Source: Bacteroidales bacterium UBA4070 (lineage in GTDB: Bacteria; Bacteroidota; Bacteroidia; Bacteroidales; VadinHA17). Taken from it: a stretch of 64,000 nt of DNA. Numbering within the stretch: position 1 is the first letter of the stretch; the number at the start of each line of letters is the position of its first letter. Under the pieces are notes generated by a model. That model saw only the letters and a list, made by a program, of their open reading frames with translations. It was not told where the DNA came from and ran no database searches. The stretch covers positions 1-64,000 of the forward strand of contig DFYY01000006.1 in assembly GCA_002383485.1 (NCBI GenBank), written 5' to 3'. Positions 63,935 to 64,000 of this stretch are shown one piece after another. Both the position numbers and the translations under genes were made by a program.

Positions 63935-63961
63935 TACAATTCTTGATGGCCTACAGCCATC
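63935..63961 (-). repeat. REP-like hairpin unit, copy 5
   Basis: Read on the minus strand: GATGGC-TGTAG-GCCATC hairpin followed by AAGAATTGTA. Opposite orientation to copies 2-4 and nearly the same as copy 1 at the other end of the window. Confidence 0.7.
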
Positions 63962-64000
63962 CTTTGGAGTGCAAGACAACAGAATGTACAAAAAGAAGAT

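Larger units (their letters stand above)
63684..64000. other. Intergenic repeat-rich region at window end
   Basis: 317 bases without a gene. It holds a terminator and four REP-like hairpins (listed separately) plus GC-rich spacer GGCGGGCGGGCGGC. No coding sequence seen. Confidence 0.7.

Noticed and set aside
63758..63961. CRISPR array
   Set aside because: Units are near-identical hairpins in both orientations with uneven spacing and no cas genes; REP-like repeats fit better.

Overview
The window is about 64 kb of a Bacteroidota chromosome, most likely from the Bacteroidales/Marinilabiliales side. Evidence: type IX secretion (T9SS) C-terminal sorting domains, TonB-dependent receptor plus lipoprotein pairs, DUF6452/DUF6048 and DUF5689 proteins, a urocanate hydratase of Bacteroidota length, few Shine-Dalgarno sites, and repeated TAnnTTTG -7 boxes before genes. 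The core DNA is around 50% GC. A central island (about 31.2-49.1 kb) is far richer in AT, often 25-35% GC in lines counted by hand.

Left core (1-31 kb): hutU; a minus-strand run of zinc-ribbon coiled-coil protein, Nif3-like protein, MerR regulator and two M23 endopeptidase-like paralogues; then alaS, a long-chain acyl-CoA ligase, the DUF6452/DUF6048 pair, an SSS symporter, recR, a PLP aminotransferase and a family 2 glycosyltransferase. Next come three tandem TPR/PD40 envelope proteins with three different C-termini, a GNAT acetyltransferase, a PAS-LuxR regulator, rlmN, an APC/CCC-type permease, an M3 peptidase, a tiny protein that is almost only a T9SS sorting domain, an internally deleted rsgA pseudogene and a YciI-like protein.

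Island (31.2-49.1 kb): it begins at the 3' end of an intact tRNA-Ser(CGA). It holds a frameshifted tyrosine integrase, an ORF6N protein with a probable frameshift, a group II intron 3' remnant, a complete-looking IS256-family element and an XRE regulator. Then follows one uninterrupted same-strand run of nine genes: SIR2, HerA, KTSC, a candidate PD-(D/E)XK nuclease, type III Mod, TrlF (PHP plus SMC-like ATPase), AlbA_2/HATPase protein, type III Res, and a GHKL ATPase stub. An IS3-family remnant ends the island, and no right attachment repeat was found. This looks like an immobilised defence island: a SIR2-HerA module with two extra genes, and a type III restriction-modification system whose mod and res genes are separated by two lower-GC genes.

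Right core (49.2-64 kb): a large T9SS surface protein, two endonuclease/exonuclease/phosphatase (EEP) proteins, a TonB-dependent receptor, two DUF5689 lipoproteins and a T9SS-exported endonuclease I. Together they suggest an extracellular nucleic-acid scavenging locus. Then come a CopA-type P-ATPase and a small Gly/Gln-rich protein with two Ca-loop-like motifs. Both window ends carry short REP-like hairpins with the shared tail AGGAATTGTA.
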